NCBI GenBank assembly: GCA_000430305.1
Contig: ASZZ01000001.1
Coordinates: forward strand, 62,001-126,000
Direction: 5' to 3'
From: Streptococcus mitis 17/34
GTDB taxonomy: Bacteria; Bacillota; Bacilli; Lactobacillales; Streptococcaceae
DNA length: 64,000 nt
Positions 33,841 to 43,027 of this stretch are shown in pieces; position 1 is the first letter of the stretch; each line of letters begins with the position of its first letter. Below the pieces are notes generated by a model, which had not been told where the DNA came from, made no database searches, and saw only the letters and a list, made by a program, of their open reading frames with translations. Made by a program: the position numbers and the translations under genes.

Positions 33841-33945
33841 ATACTCTTCGAAAATCAAATTCAAACCACGTCAGCTTCACCTTGCCGTACTCAAGTACAG
33901 CCTGTGACTAGCTTCCTAGTTTGCTCTTTGATTTTCATTGAGTAT
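33841..33945 (+). repeat. BOX element (A and C modules) between secY and adk
   Basis: A 105-base element beginning ATACTCTTCGAAAATCAAAT and ending TTTTCATTGAGTAT, with the boxA core CGTCAGCTTCACCTTGCCGTA. It is the same variant as the copy at 14817 in opposite orientation, differing at three positions by eye. It lies inside the ribosomal protein/secY operon, so it is probably transcribed. Confidence 0.9.
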
Positions 33946-34015
33946 GAATCAGTAAATGCTGAGGGAGTGGAGGTTTAAACTCTGACATTTGTGAGAGTTT
34001 GGTCTCCCCTCTTCT

Positions 34016-34070
34016 ATTTTGTTTTTAAATAGGGGTGAAAAGACTTTTTGCTTCTATTTAAAAATAAAAT
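34016..34070 (+). repeat. A/T-rich 17-bp hairpin at the adk ribosome site
   Basis: ATTTTG plus TTTTTAAATAG (34016-34032) pairs with CTATTTAAAAA plus TAAAAT (34054-34070), with one G-U. The AAGGAG of adk begins right after it. The structure could tune adk translation or bound an RNA end. Confidence 0.5.
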
Positions 34071-34084
34071 AAGGAGATCAAATC

Positions 34085-34723
34085 ATGAATCTTTTGATTA
34101 TGGGCTTACCTGGTGCAGGTAAGGGAACTCAAGCAGCAAAAATCGTAGAACAATTCCATGTTGCACATATCTCAACAGGTGATATGTTCCGTGCTGCTAT
34201 GGCAAATCAAACTGAAATGGGTGTTCTTGCCAAGTCATACATTGACAAGGGTGAATTGGTTCCTGACGAAGTTACAAATGGAATCGTAAAAGAACGTCTT
34301 TCACAAGATGATATTAAAGAAACAGGATTCTTGTTGGATGGTTACCCACGTACAATCGAACAAGCTCATGCCTTGGACAAAACATTGGCTGAACTTGGCA
34401 TTGAACTAGAAGGTGTCATCAACATTGAAGTGAATCCAGATAGCCTCTTGGAACGTTTGAGTGGTCGTATCATTCACCGCGTAACGGGAGAAACTTTCCA
34501 CAAGGTCTTTAACCCACCAGTCGACTATAAAGAAGAAGATTATTACCAACGTGAAGACGATAAACCTGAGACAGTAAAACGTCGTTTGGATGTTAATATT
34601 GCTCAAGGAGAACCAATCATTGCTCACTACCGTGCCAAAGGTTTGGTTCATGACATCGAAGGTAATCAAGATATCAATGATGTCTTCTCAGATATCGAAA
34701 AAGTATTGACAAATTTGAAATAA
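34085..34723 (+). CDS. adk: Adenylate kinase
   Basis: Catalyses AMP + ATP to two ADP. 212 residues with the P-loop [10 protein letters not shown] at residue 7, the AMP-binding [11 protein letters not shown] and LDGYPRT segments, and a lid ([18 protein letters not shown]) that lacks the four zinc cysteines found in Bacillus Adk, as is usual in streptococci. It keeps the secY-adk order and is separated from secY by a BOX element. Confidence 0.97.
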
Positions 34724-34737
34724 AGCGTTTTTCACAC

Positions 34738-34766
34738 TTGCAAAAATCCGCTACAAATGTTATACT
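34738..34766 (+). promoter_or_regulatory. Promoter before infA
   Basis: TTGCAA (34738-34743) and TATACT (34761-34766) separated by 17 bases. It would start a transcript for infA, rpmJ, rpsM, rpsK, rpoA and rplQ. Confidence 0.65.
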
Positions 34767-34839
34767 GAGATAGTCTGACTTATAATTGTTGTCTCTGTGT
34801 CTAGAGGCATCGAATCGAAATTTATGGAGGTGCTTTTGC

Positions 34840-35058
34840 GTGGCAAAAGACGATGTGATTGAAGTTGAAGGCAAAGTAGTTGATACAATGCCGAATGCAA
34901 TGTTTACGGTTGAACTTGAAAATGGACATCAGATTTTAACAACAGTTTCTGGTAAAATTCGTAAAAACTATATTCGTATTTTAGCGGGAGATCGTGTTAC
35001 TGTCGAAATGAGTCCATATGACTTGACACGTGGACGTATCACTTACCGCTTTAAATAA
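34840..35058 (+). CDS. infA: Translation initiation factor IF-1
   Basis: 72 residues, a single S1/OB domain ([20 protein letters not shown]) that blocks the 30S A site during initiation. The start is GTG 34840 with TGGAGGTG upstream; a more upstream ATG in frame would precede the ribosome site. First gene of the alpha part of the cluster, with its own promoter. Confidence 0.97.
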   Translation: MAKDDVIEVEGKVVDTMPNAMFTVELENGHQILTTVSGKIRKNYIRILAGDRVTVEMSPYDLTRGRITYRFK

Positions 35059-35082
35059 TCGAAAAACTTGGAGGGATAAGAA

Positions 35083-35199
35083 ATGAAAGTAAGACCATCG
35101 GTCAAACCAATTTGCGAATACTGTAAAGTTATTCGTCGTAATGGTCGTGTTATGGTAATTTGCCCAGCAAATCCAAAACACAAACAACGTCAAGGATAA
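35083..35199 (+). CDS. rpmJ: 50S ribosomal protein L36
   Basis: 38 residues with the zinc ligands Cys11, Cys14, Cys27 and His33 ([12 protein letters not shown]). TGGAGGG before the ATG. It is the zinc-binding (C+) form. Confidence 0.97.
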
Positions 35200-35216
35200 G
35201 ATAGAAAGGAGAAAAC

Positions 35217-35582
35217 ATGGCTCGTATTGCTGGAGTTGACATTCCAAATGACAAACGCGTAGTAATCTCATTGACTTATGTTTATGGTATCGGACTTGCA
35301 ACATCTAAGAAAATTTTGGCTGCTGCTGGAATCTCAGAAGATGTTCGTGTACGTGATCTTACATCAGATCAAGAAGATGCTATCCGTCGTGAAGTGGATG
35401 CAATCAAAGTTGAAGGTGACCTTCGTCGTGAAGTAAACTTGAACATCAAACGTTTGATGGAAATCGGTTCATACCGTGGTATCCGTCACCGTCGTGGACT
35501 TCCTGTCCGTGGACAAAACACTAAAAACAACGCTCGCACTCGTAAAGGTAAAGCTGTTGCGATTGCTGGTAAGAAAAAATAA
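35217..35582 (+). CDS. rpsM: 30S ribosomal protein S13
   Basis: 121 residues ([20 protein letters not shown]) with the helix-two-turn-helix and basic C-terminal tail. S13 bridges the subunits. AAAGGAG before the ATG. Confidence 0.98.
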
Positions 35583-35599
35583 TATAGGAGGTAAAAGTC

Positions 35600-35983
35600 T
35601 TGGCTAAACCAACACGTAAACGTCGTGTGAAAAAGAATATCGAATCTGGTATTGCTCATATTCACGCTACATTTAATAACACTATTGTTATGATTACTGA
35701 TGTGCATGGTAATGCAATTGCTTGGTCATCAGCTGGTGCTCTTGGTTTCAAAGGTTCTCGTAAATCTACACCATTCGCTGCTCAAATGGCTTCAGAAGCT
35801 GCTGCTAAATCTGCACAAGAACACGGTCTTAAATCAGTTGAAGTTACTGTAAAAGGTCCAGGTTCTGGTCGTGAGTCAGCTATTCGTGCGCTTGCTGCCG
35901 CTGGTCTTGAAGTAACAGCAATTCGTGATGTGACTCCAGTGCCACACAATGGTGCTCGTCCTCCAAAACGTCGCCGTGTATAA
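35600..35983 (+). CDS. rpsK: 30S ribosomal protein S11
   Basis: 127 residues read from a TTG start (AGGAGG nine bases upstream, no ATG nearby). S11 forms the platform with S7. C-terminal [15 protein letters not shown] is typical. Confidence 0.97.
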
Positions 35984-36025
35984 TCATCGCATTACACTGC
36001 TTTTCGTTTAAGAGGGAGTAACTAA

Positions 36026-36961
36026 ATGATCGAGTTTGAAAAACCAAATATAACAAAAATTGATGAAAATAAAGATTATGGCAAGTTTGTAATCGAACCA
36101 CTTGAACGTGGCTACGGTACAACTCTTGGTAACTCTCTTCGTCGTGTACTTCTAGCTTCTCTACCAGGAGCAGCTGTGACATCTATTAACATTGATGGTG
36201 TGTTACATGAGTTTGACACAGTTCCAGGTGTTCGTGAAGACGTGATGCAAATCATTCTGAACATTAAAGGAATTGCAGTGAAATCGTACGTTGAAGACGA
36301 AAAAATCATCGAACTGGATGTTGAAGGTCCTGCTGAAGTAACAGCTGGTGACATTTTGACAGATAGCGATATTGAAATTGTAAATCCAGATCATTATCTC
36401 TTTACAATCGGTGAAGGTTCTTCTCTAAAAGCGACTATGACTGTTAACAGTGGTCGTGGATATGTACCTGCAGATGAAAATAAAAAGGATAATGCACCAG
36501 TTGGGACACTTGCTGTAGATTCTATTTATACACCAGTTACCAAAGTCAACTATCAAGTTGAACCTGCTCGTGTAGGTAGCAACGATGGTTTTGACAAACT
36601 AACCCTTGAAATCTTGACAAATGGAACAATTATTCCAGAAGATGCTTTAGGGCTTTCAGCACGTATTTTGACAGAACATCTTGATTTGTTTACAAATCTT
36701 ACTGAGATTGCTAAGTCAACTGAAGTGATGAAAGAAGCTGATACTGAATCTGACGACCGTATTTTGGATCGTACGATTGAGGAACTGGACTTATCTGTGC
36801 GTTCATACAACTGTTTGAAACGTGCCGGTATCAATACTGTGCATGATTTGACAGAAAAATCTGAAGCAGAGATGATGAAAGTACGAAATCTTGGACGCAA
36901 GAGTTTGGAAGAAGTGAAACTCAAACTCATTGATTTGGGTCTTGGATTAAAAGATAAATAA
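36026..36961 (+). CDS. rpoA: RNA polymerase subunit alpha
   Basis: 311 residues: N-terminal dimerisation domain (about 1-228) with [17 protein letters not shown], a linker, and the C-terminal domain (about 245-311; [19 protein letters not shown]) that binds UP elements and Spx. GAGGGAG before the ATG. Usual place between rpsK and rplQ. Confidence 0.98.
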
Positions 36962-36972
36962 AGGAGGAATAC

Positions 36973-37359
36973 ATGGCTTACCGTAAACTAGGACGCACTA
37001 GCTCACAACGTAAAGCAATGCTTCGCGATTTGACAACTGACCTTTTGATCAACGAATCAATCGTGACAACTGAAGCTCGTGCTAAAGAAATCCGTAAAAC
37101 TGTTGAAAAAATGATTACTCTAGGTAAACGTGGTGATTTGCATGCACGTCGTCAAGCAGCTGCTTTCGTACGTAATGAAATCGCATCTGAAAACTATGAT
37201 GAAGCAACTGATAAGTACACTTCTACTACAGCACTTCAAAAATTGTTCTCAGAAATCGCACCTCGTTATGCTGAACGTAACGGTGGATACACTCGTATCC
37301 TTAAAACTGAACCACGTCGTGGTGATGCAGCGCCAATGGCGATCATCGAATTAGTATAA
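36973..37359 (+). CDS. rplQ: 50S ribosomal protein L17
   Basis: 128 residues ([20 protein letters not shown]). Last gene of the ribosomal protein cluster, 11 bases after rpoA with AAGGAGG. Followed by a structured RNA and a strong terminator. Confidence 0.98.
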   Translation: MAYRKLGRTSSQRKAMLRDLTTDLLINESIVTTEARAKEIRKTVEKMITLGKRGDLHARRQAAAFVRNEIASENYDEATDKYTSTTALQKLFSEIAPRYAERNGGYTRILKTEPRRGDAAPMAIIELV

Positions 37360-37375
37360 AATCATCAATTTTGTT

Positions 37376-37462
37376 GAGTGTTATGATGATGGAGTCTTGT
37401 GCTCTTAGTCTAGCTCTGGTCTACCGCTAGGATTTCGGTCCTAGCGGGAACACTCATCATAA
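37376..37462 (+). ncRNA. Structured 3' RNA after rplQ (candidate ncRNA)
   Basis: A central perfect hairpin CCGCTAGGA/TCCTAGCGG with loop TTTCGG (37424-37447) is enclosed by two overlapping, mutually exclusive closing stems: GAGTGTT/AACACTC (37376-37382 with 37449-37455) and TTATGATGA/TCATCATAA (37381-37389 with 37454-37462). Alternative pairings of this kind suggest a switch or an sRNA. It might belong to a known streptococcal motif such as the asd RNA, which I could not verify. Confidence 0.5.
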
Positions 37463-37472
37463 GTTGGGATAG

Positions 37473-37537
37473 TAGACGCTTGTTTACGAAATTGTTTTTT
37501 TCTTAAGAACAACTTCGTAAGCAGGCGTTTTTGAGTA
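37473..37537 (+). terminator. Terminator of the ribosomal protein cluster
   Basis: ACGCTTGTTTACGAA pairs with TTCGTAAGCAGGCGT (small mismatches) around an inner TTGTT/AACAA stem, followed by TTTTTG. Confidence 0.7.
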
Positions 37538-37555
37538 TTTAAGTTGGAATTATGC

Positions 37556-37561
37556 TATACT
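37556..37561 (+). promoter_or_regulatory. Extended -10 promoter of the ACT-DUF711 pair
   Basis: TATGCTATACT (extended -10) lies 62 bases before the ACT-domain gene. Confidence 0.5.
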
Positions 37562-37623
37562 ATTTAAGAAGAAATCTGCTGAATGTTCAGGTTTCCCATT
37601 TTAAGAAGAATTGGAGTTTGCTT

Positions 37624-37890
37624 ATGAAAGCGATTATAACTGTTGTTGGTAAAGATAAATCTGGAATTGTTGCAGGTGTTTCTGGTAAAATTGCAGAATT
37701 GGGTTTGAACATTGATGATATCTCTCAAACTGTCTTGGATGAATATTTCACGATGATGGCTGTCGTCTCTAGCGATGAAAAGCAAGATTTTACGTATCTT
37801 CGTAATGAATTTGAAACTTTTGGTCAAACTTTGAATGTGAAAATTAATATTCAGAGTGCAGCGATTTTCGAAGCTATGTATAATATCTAG
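37624..37890 (+). CDS. ACT domain protein (UPF0237)
   Basis: 88 residues, a single ACT regulatory domain (MKAIITVVGKDKSGIVAGVS) of the UPF0237/GcvR-like type that binds small ligands, often amino acids. The start with TTGGAG upstream is used; an in-frame ATG 24 codons earlier overlaps the -10 box. It is paired nine bases ahead of the DUF711 gene, an arrangement conserved in Firmicutes, suggesting a joint sensor-enzyme unit of unknown substrate. Confidence 0.88.
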   Translation: MKAIITVVGKDKSGIVAGVSGKIAELGLNIDDISQTVLDEYFTMMAVVSSDEKQDFTYLRNEFETFGQTLNVKINIQSAAIFEAMYNI

Positions 37891-37899
37891 GAGGTGCAC

Positions 37900-39235
37900 A
37901 TGGATATTAGACAAGTTACTGAAACCATCGCCATGATTGAGGAGCAAAACTTCGATATCAGAACTATTACCATGGGAATTTCCCTTTTGGACTGTATTGA
38001 TCCAGATATTAATCGTGCAGCGGAGAAAATTTATCAAAAGATTACGGCCAAGGCAGCTAATTTAGTGGCTGTTGGGGATGAAATTGCAGCTGAGTTGGGA
38101 ATTCCAATTGTTAATAAGCGTGTATCGGTGACTCCTATTTCTCTAATTGGAGCTGCGACAGATGCGACGGACTACGTGGTTTTGGCAAAAGCGCTTGATA
38201 AGGCTGCGAAAGAGATTGGTGTGGACTTTATTGGTGGTTTTTCTGCTTGGTACAAAAGGGTTATCAAAAGGGAGATGAGATTCTCATCAATTCTATTCCT
38301 CGTGCTTTAGCAGAAACGGACAAGGTCTGCTCGTCAGTCAATATCGGTTCAACCAAGTCTGGTATTAATATGACCGCTGTAGCAGATATGGGACGAATTA
38401 TTAAGGAAACGGCTCATCTATCTGATATGGGGGCAGCTAAGCTGGTTGTATTTGCTAATGCTGTTGAGGACAATCCGTTTATGGCAGGTGCTTTCCACGG
38501 TGTTGGGGAAGCGGATGTTATCATCAATGTCGGGGTTTCTGGGCCTGGTGTGGTGAAGCGTGCTTTGGAAAAAGTTCGTGGAGAGAGCTTTGATGTAGTA
38601 GCCGAAACGGTCAAGAAGACTGCCTTTAAAATTACTCGTATTGGTCAATTGGTTGGTCAAATGGCAAGCGAGAGATTAGGTGTGGAATTTGGTATTGTTG
38701 ACTTGAGTTTGGCGCCAACCCCTGCGGTTGGAGACTCTGTGGCACGTGTCCTTGAGGAGATGGGACTAGAAACAGTTGGTACGCATGGAACGACGGCTGC
38801 CTTGGCTCTCTTGAACGACCAAGTTAAGAAGGGCGGAGTGATGGCCTGCAACCAAGTCGGTGGTTTGTCTGGTGCCTTTATCCCCGTCTCTGAGGATGAG
38901 GGGATGATTGCTGCAGTGCAAACTGGTTCTCTTAATTTAGAAAAACTAGAAGCCATGACGCTATCTGTTCTGTTGGATTGGATATGATTGCCATCCCAGA
39001 GGATACGCCTGCTGAAACCATTGCTGCTATGATTGCAGATGAAGCTGCAATTGGTGTTATTAACATGAAGACAACGGCTGTTCGTATCATTCCAAAAGGA
39101 AAAGAAGGAGATATGATTGAGTTTGGTGGCCTATTAGGAACTGCACCTGTTATGAAGGTCAATGGAGCTTCGTCTGTTGATTTCATTTCTCGTGGAGGGC
39201 AAATCCCAGCACCAATTCATAGTTTTAAAAATTAA
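37900..39235 (+). pseudogene. DUF711 (UPF0210, PFL-like) protein, two frameshifts in this sequence
   Basis: The family is a roughly 445-residue protein of unknown function paired with an ACT protein. Here three pieces are needed: 37900-38247, 38247-38960 and 38960-39235. Adding one T at 38247 (GCTTGG to GCTTTGG, restoring [14 protein letters not shown]) and one G at 38960 (ACGCT to ACGGCT, restoring [18 protein letters not shown]) gives exactly 445 codons. All blocks are otherwise conserved, including [19 protein letters not shown] precedes the start. Two independent one-base losses in an otherwise perfect gene favour sequencing errors. Confidence 0.85.
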
Positions 39236-39250
39236 GAAAATAGGAGAAAT

Positions 39251-39267
39251 TTTAAGTTCTATTTAAG
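39251..39267 (+). promoter_or_regulatory. CiaR box of the long csRNA
   Basis: TTTAAG-TTCTA-TTTAAG is a perfect CiaR direct repeat (N5 spacing). Ten bases after it is TATATT; a second -10 candidate TATAAT is at 39283. Confidence 0.9.
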
Positions 39268-39289
39268 GTTAGCTGTGTATATTATAATC

Positions 39290-39440
39290 ATTAAATAAAG
39301 ACCTCCTAATATTATTTGAAACAGATAACACTGATTTAGTTTGAATTTGATTTTCATCTAATATCTTTATTTAATAGAACTCCTAAACTTTTTCATAATA
39401 ATCTCCTGCAAAAGTCGCCTGTATGGGTGGCTTTTGTTTT
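39290..39440 (+). ncRNA. CiaR-dependent small RNA, long form (csRNA)
   Basis: The RNA contains ACCTCCTAA and AATCTCCTG, anti-ribosome-site tracts typical of csRNAs, and ends in the terminator AAAAGTCGCC/GGGTGGCTTTT with a T run. Csr RNAs of the CiaRH regulon repress targets such as comC by pairing at ribosome sites. Compared with the three short copies in this window, the first hairpin (TTAAATAAAG/CTTTATTTAA) carries a 55-base insertion (39310-39364) in its loop. With a start near 39290 it is about 151 nt. The start is estimated. Confidence 0.88.
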
Positions 39441-39451
39441 ATCATCCATGA

Positions 39452-39457
39452 TATAAT
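39452..39457 (+). promoter_or_regulatory. Extended -10 promoter of gpmB
   Basis: TGATATAAT lies 12 bases after the csRNA terminator and 22 bases before the gene start. Confidence 0.55.
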
Positions 39458-39479
39458 AGAAGCAAACGGAGGACGGAAA

Positions 39480-40172
39480 ATGGTAAAAGTACGATTGTAT
39501 TTGGTACGTCATGGTAAGACCATGTTTAACACGATTGGTCGCGCGCAAGGTTGGAGCGATACTCCCTTAACAGCTGAAGGTGAGCGAGGGATTCAAGAAT
39601 TAGGAATTGGTTTGCAAGAATCTGGTATACAGTTTGAGCGCGCTTATTCGAGTGATTCTGGTCGCACCATTCAAACCATGGGAATCATACTTGAAGAACT
39701 GGGCTTGCAGGGGAAAATCCCTTATCGCATGGACAAGCGTATCAGAGAATGGTGTTTTGGTAGCTTTGACGGAGCCTACGATGGCGATCTTTTCATGGGC
39801 ATTATTCCTCGTATCTTTAATGTGGACCATGTTCACCAATTGTCTTATGCTGAACTGGCTGAGGGCTTGGTAGAGGTTGATACAGCTGGTTGGGCTGAAG
39901 GCTGGGAAAAACTCAGCGGCCGAATCAAGGAAGGTTTTGAAGCAATTGCTAAAGAAATGGAAGAACAAGGTGGGGGCAATGCCCTTGTCGTTAGCCACGG
40001 AATGACCATTGGAACCATTGTTTATCTGATTAATGGCATGCATCCGCATGGTCTCGATAATGGTAGCGTGACCATCCTTGAATATGAGGACGGCCAGTTT
40101 AGCGTTGAGGTTGTTGGTGACCGTAGTTATCGAAAACTAGGACGGGAGAAGATGCAAGAGACAAATAGTTAA
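39480..40172 (+). CDS. gpmB: Histidine phosphatase family (phosphoglycerate mutase-like)
   Basis: 230 residues. The catalytic LVRHGKTMFN motif is at residues 9-18 and the second His lies in VVSHGMTIG. Cofactor-dependent mutases are close relatives, but many such proteins are phosphatases of other substrates, so the gpmB name is by convention. Start with GGAGGACGG upstream; the in-frame upstream ATG at 39423 lies inside the csRNA terminator. Confidence 0.85.
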   Translation: MVKVRLYLVRHGKTMFNTIGRAQGWSDTPLTAEGERGIQELGIGLQESGIQFERAYSSDSGRTIQTMGIILEELGLQGKIPYRMDKRIREWCFGSFDGAYDGDLFMGIIPRIFNVDHVHQLSYAELAEGLVEVDTAGWAEGWEKLSGRIKEGFEAIAKEMEEQGGGNALVVSHGMTIGTIVYLINGMHPHGLDNGSVTILEYEDGQFSVEVVGDRSYRKLGREKMQETNS

Positions 40173-40332
40173 TAGAAGTTAGCTCCAAATGGGGGCTAAT
40201 TTTTTATACTGTTATATAAGCTGGATTTGCGATTCAGTCTTTCTTGGCATACAAGCCCAAAAGAACATTTCTCGTCTTTCAAATTCCCTCAAAAATGGTA
40301 TAATAGTAGCATCACAAAATTGGAGAGAGACC

Positions 40333-42833
40333 ATGAGTTTTTACAATCATAAAGAAATTGAGCCTAAGTGGCAAGGTTACTGGGCAGAACATCATACATT
40401 TAAGACTGGAACAGATGCATCAAAACCGAAGTTTTATGCGCTTGATATGTTCCCTTATCCGTCTGGAGCGGGTCTACACGTAGGACACCCAGAAGGTTAC
40501 ACTGCAACCGATATCCTCAGCCGTTACAAACGTGCGCAAGGTTATAATGTCCTTCACCCAATGGGTTGGGATGCTTTTGGTTTGCCGGCTGAACAGTATG
40601 CTATGGATACAGGTAATGACCCAGCAGAATTTACAGCTGAAAACATTGCCAACTTCAAACGTCAAATCAATGCGCTTGGATTCTCTTACGACTGGGATCG
40701 TGAAGTCAACACAACAGATCCAAACTACTACAAGTGGACTCAATGGATTTTCACCAAGCTTTACGAAAAAGGTTTGGCTTATGAAGCGGAAGTGCCAGTA
40801 AACTGGGTTGAGGAACTGGGAACAGCCATTGCAAACGAAGAAGTCCTTCCTGACGGAACTTCTGAGCGTGGAGGCTATCCAGTTGTCCGTAAACCAATGC
40901 GCCAATGGATGCTTAAAATCACTGCCTATGCAGAGCGTCTGCTTAACGATTTAGATGAACTTGACTGGCCAGAGTCTATCAAGGACATGCAACGCAACTG
41001 GATTGGTAAATCAACTGGTGCCAATGTCACCTTCAAAGTGAAAGGGACTGACAAGGAATTTACAGTCTTTACCACTCGTCCGGACACCCTTTTCGGTGCG
41101 ACTTTCACTGTCTTGGCTCCTGAGCATGACTTGGTTGACGCTATCACAAGTCCAGAGCAAGCAGAGGCTGTAGCAGACTACAAACACCAAGCTAGTCTGA
41201 AATCAGACTTGGCTCGTACAGATCTTGCTAAGGAAAAAACAGGAGTTTGGACTGGTACTTATGCCATCAACCCTGTCAATGGCAAGGAAATCCCAATCTG
41301 GATTGCGGACTATGTTCTTGCTAGCTATGGAACAGGTGCGGTAATGGCTGTTCCTGCCCACGACCAACGTGACTGGGAATTTGCCAAACAATTTGACCTT
41401 CCAATCGTAGAGGTGCTGGAAGGTGGAAATGTAGCAGAAGCTGCCTACACAGAAGATGGACTTCATGTCAATTCAGACTTCCTAAATGGATTGAATAAAG
41501 AAGATGCTATTGCTAAGATTGTGGCTTGGTTGGAAGAGAAAGGTTGTGGACAAGAGAAAGTTACTTACCGTCTCCGCGACTGGCTCTTTAGTCGTCAACG
41601 TTACTGGGGTGAGCCAATTCCAATTATTCATTGGGAAGATGGAACCTCAACAGCTGTCCCTGAAAATGAATTGCCACTTGTCTTGCCTGTAACCAAGGAT
41701 ATTCGCCCTTCAGGTACAGGGGAAAGTCCATTGGCTAACTTGACAGACTGGCTTGAAGTGACTCGTGAAGATGGCGTCAAAGGTCGTCGCGAAACAAACA
41801 CTATGCCACAGTGGCTGGTTCAAGCTGGTACTACCTCCGTTATATTGACCCACACAATACTGAGAAATTGGCTGATGAGGATCTCCTCAAACAATGGTTG
41901 CCAGTGGATATCTACGTGGGTGGTGCAGAGCATGCTGTACTTCACTTGCTCTACGCTCGTTTTTGGCACAAATTCCTCTATGACCTCGGCGTTGTTCCGA
42001 CTAAGGAGCCATTCCAAAAACTCTTTAACCAAGGGATGATTTTGGGAACAAGCTACCGAGACCACCGTGGCGCGCTTGTAGCGACTGATAAGGTTGAAAA
42101 ACGTGATGGTTCTTTCTTCCATGTAGAAACAGGAGAAGAGTTGGAGCAAGCACCAGCTAAGATGTCTAAATCTCTTAAGAACGTTGTTAATCCAGACGAC
42201 GTGGTGGAACAATACGGTGCCGACACTCTTCGTGTCTATGAAATGTTCATGGGCCCACTTGATGCGTCTATCGCTTGGTCTGAAGAAGGTCTAGAAGGAA
42301 GCCGTAAATTCCTTGACCGTGTTTACCGTTTGATTACAAGTAAAGAAATCGTCGAAGAAAACAATGGCGCTCTCGACAAGGTTTATAACGAAACCGTTAA
42401 AGCTGTCACAGAGCAAATCGAGTCTATGAAATTCAACACAGCCATTGCCCAACTCATGGTCTTTGTCAACGCGGCTAACAAGGAAGACAAACTCTATGTA
42501 GACTATGCCAAAGGCTTTATTCAATTGATTGCTCCATTTGCACCTCACTTGGCAGAAGAGCTCTGGCAAACTGTTGCAGCAACAGGTGAATCAATCTCTT
42601 ACGTGGCTTGGCCAACATGGGACGAAAGCAAATTGGTTGAAGATGAAATCGAAATCGTCGTCCAAATTAAAGGAAAAGTCCGCGCTAAACTCATGGTCGC
42701 TAAAGATCTATCACGTGAAGAATTACAAGAAATTGCTCTAGCGGATGAAAAAGTCAAAGCAGAAATTGATGGTAAGGAAATCGTGAAAGTGATTAGTGTA
42801 CCAAATAAATTGGTTAACATTGTTGTAAAATAA
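40333..42833 (+). pseudogene. leuS: Leucyl-tRNA synthetase, frameshifted in this sequence
   Basis: LeuRS charges tRNA-Leu and is essential. The frame from [17 protein letters not shown] runs through the HIGH-type motif ([15 protein letters not shown]) and the CP1 editing domain, then breaks at 41813: CAGTGGCTGG should be CAGTGGGCTGG, restoring [15 protein letters not shown]. The second part has the KMSKS motif ([10 protein letters not shown]). With one G added the length is 833 codons, the family norm. A living cell needs this gene, so the break is almost surely an error. Extended -10 TGGTATAAT is at 40296; no T-box leader is present. Confidence 0.93.
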
Positions 42834-42924
42834 CCAATTTATTTGCTGATTTCCAACCTCAAACAGTTTCCCAAACTGTTTGAACCAACTAAACTCGTTA
42901 AATATCGTTGTGAAATAGGATAGG

Positions 42925-42956
42925 AATCCTTCAGAGTAGAATCTGGAGGATTTTTT
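42925..42956 (+). terminator. Terminator of leuS
   Basis: AATCCTTCAGA pairs with TCTGGAGGATT (one G-U), followed by TTTTG. Confidence 0.8.
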
Positions 42957-43027
42957 GTATCTTCTTATGAAAGTATGATATACTATGGGCAACTATAAAG
43001 TTTGAAAAGCGAAACAAGGAGAAAGCT

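Noticed and set aside
22780-37360. Foreign origin of the ribosomal protein cluster suggested by its different codon use
   Set aside because: The bias (GGT, CGT, AAC, GAA and similar) is that of highly expressed genes.
40200-40332. T-box riboswitch before leuS
   Set aside because: The -10 box is about 30 bases from the start codon; no specifier loop, T-box sequence or terminator is present.
41790-41830. Programmed frameshifting in leuS
   Set aside because: No slippery heptamer or stimulatory structure, and the same kind of one-base loss recurs in unrelated genes.
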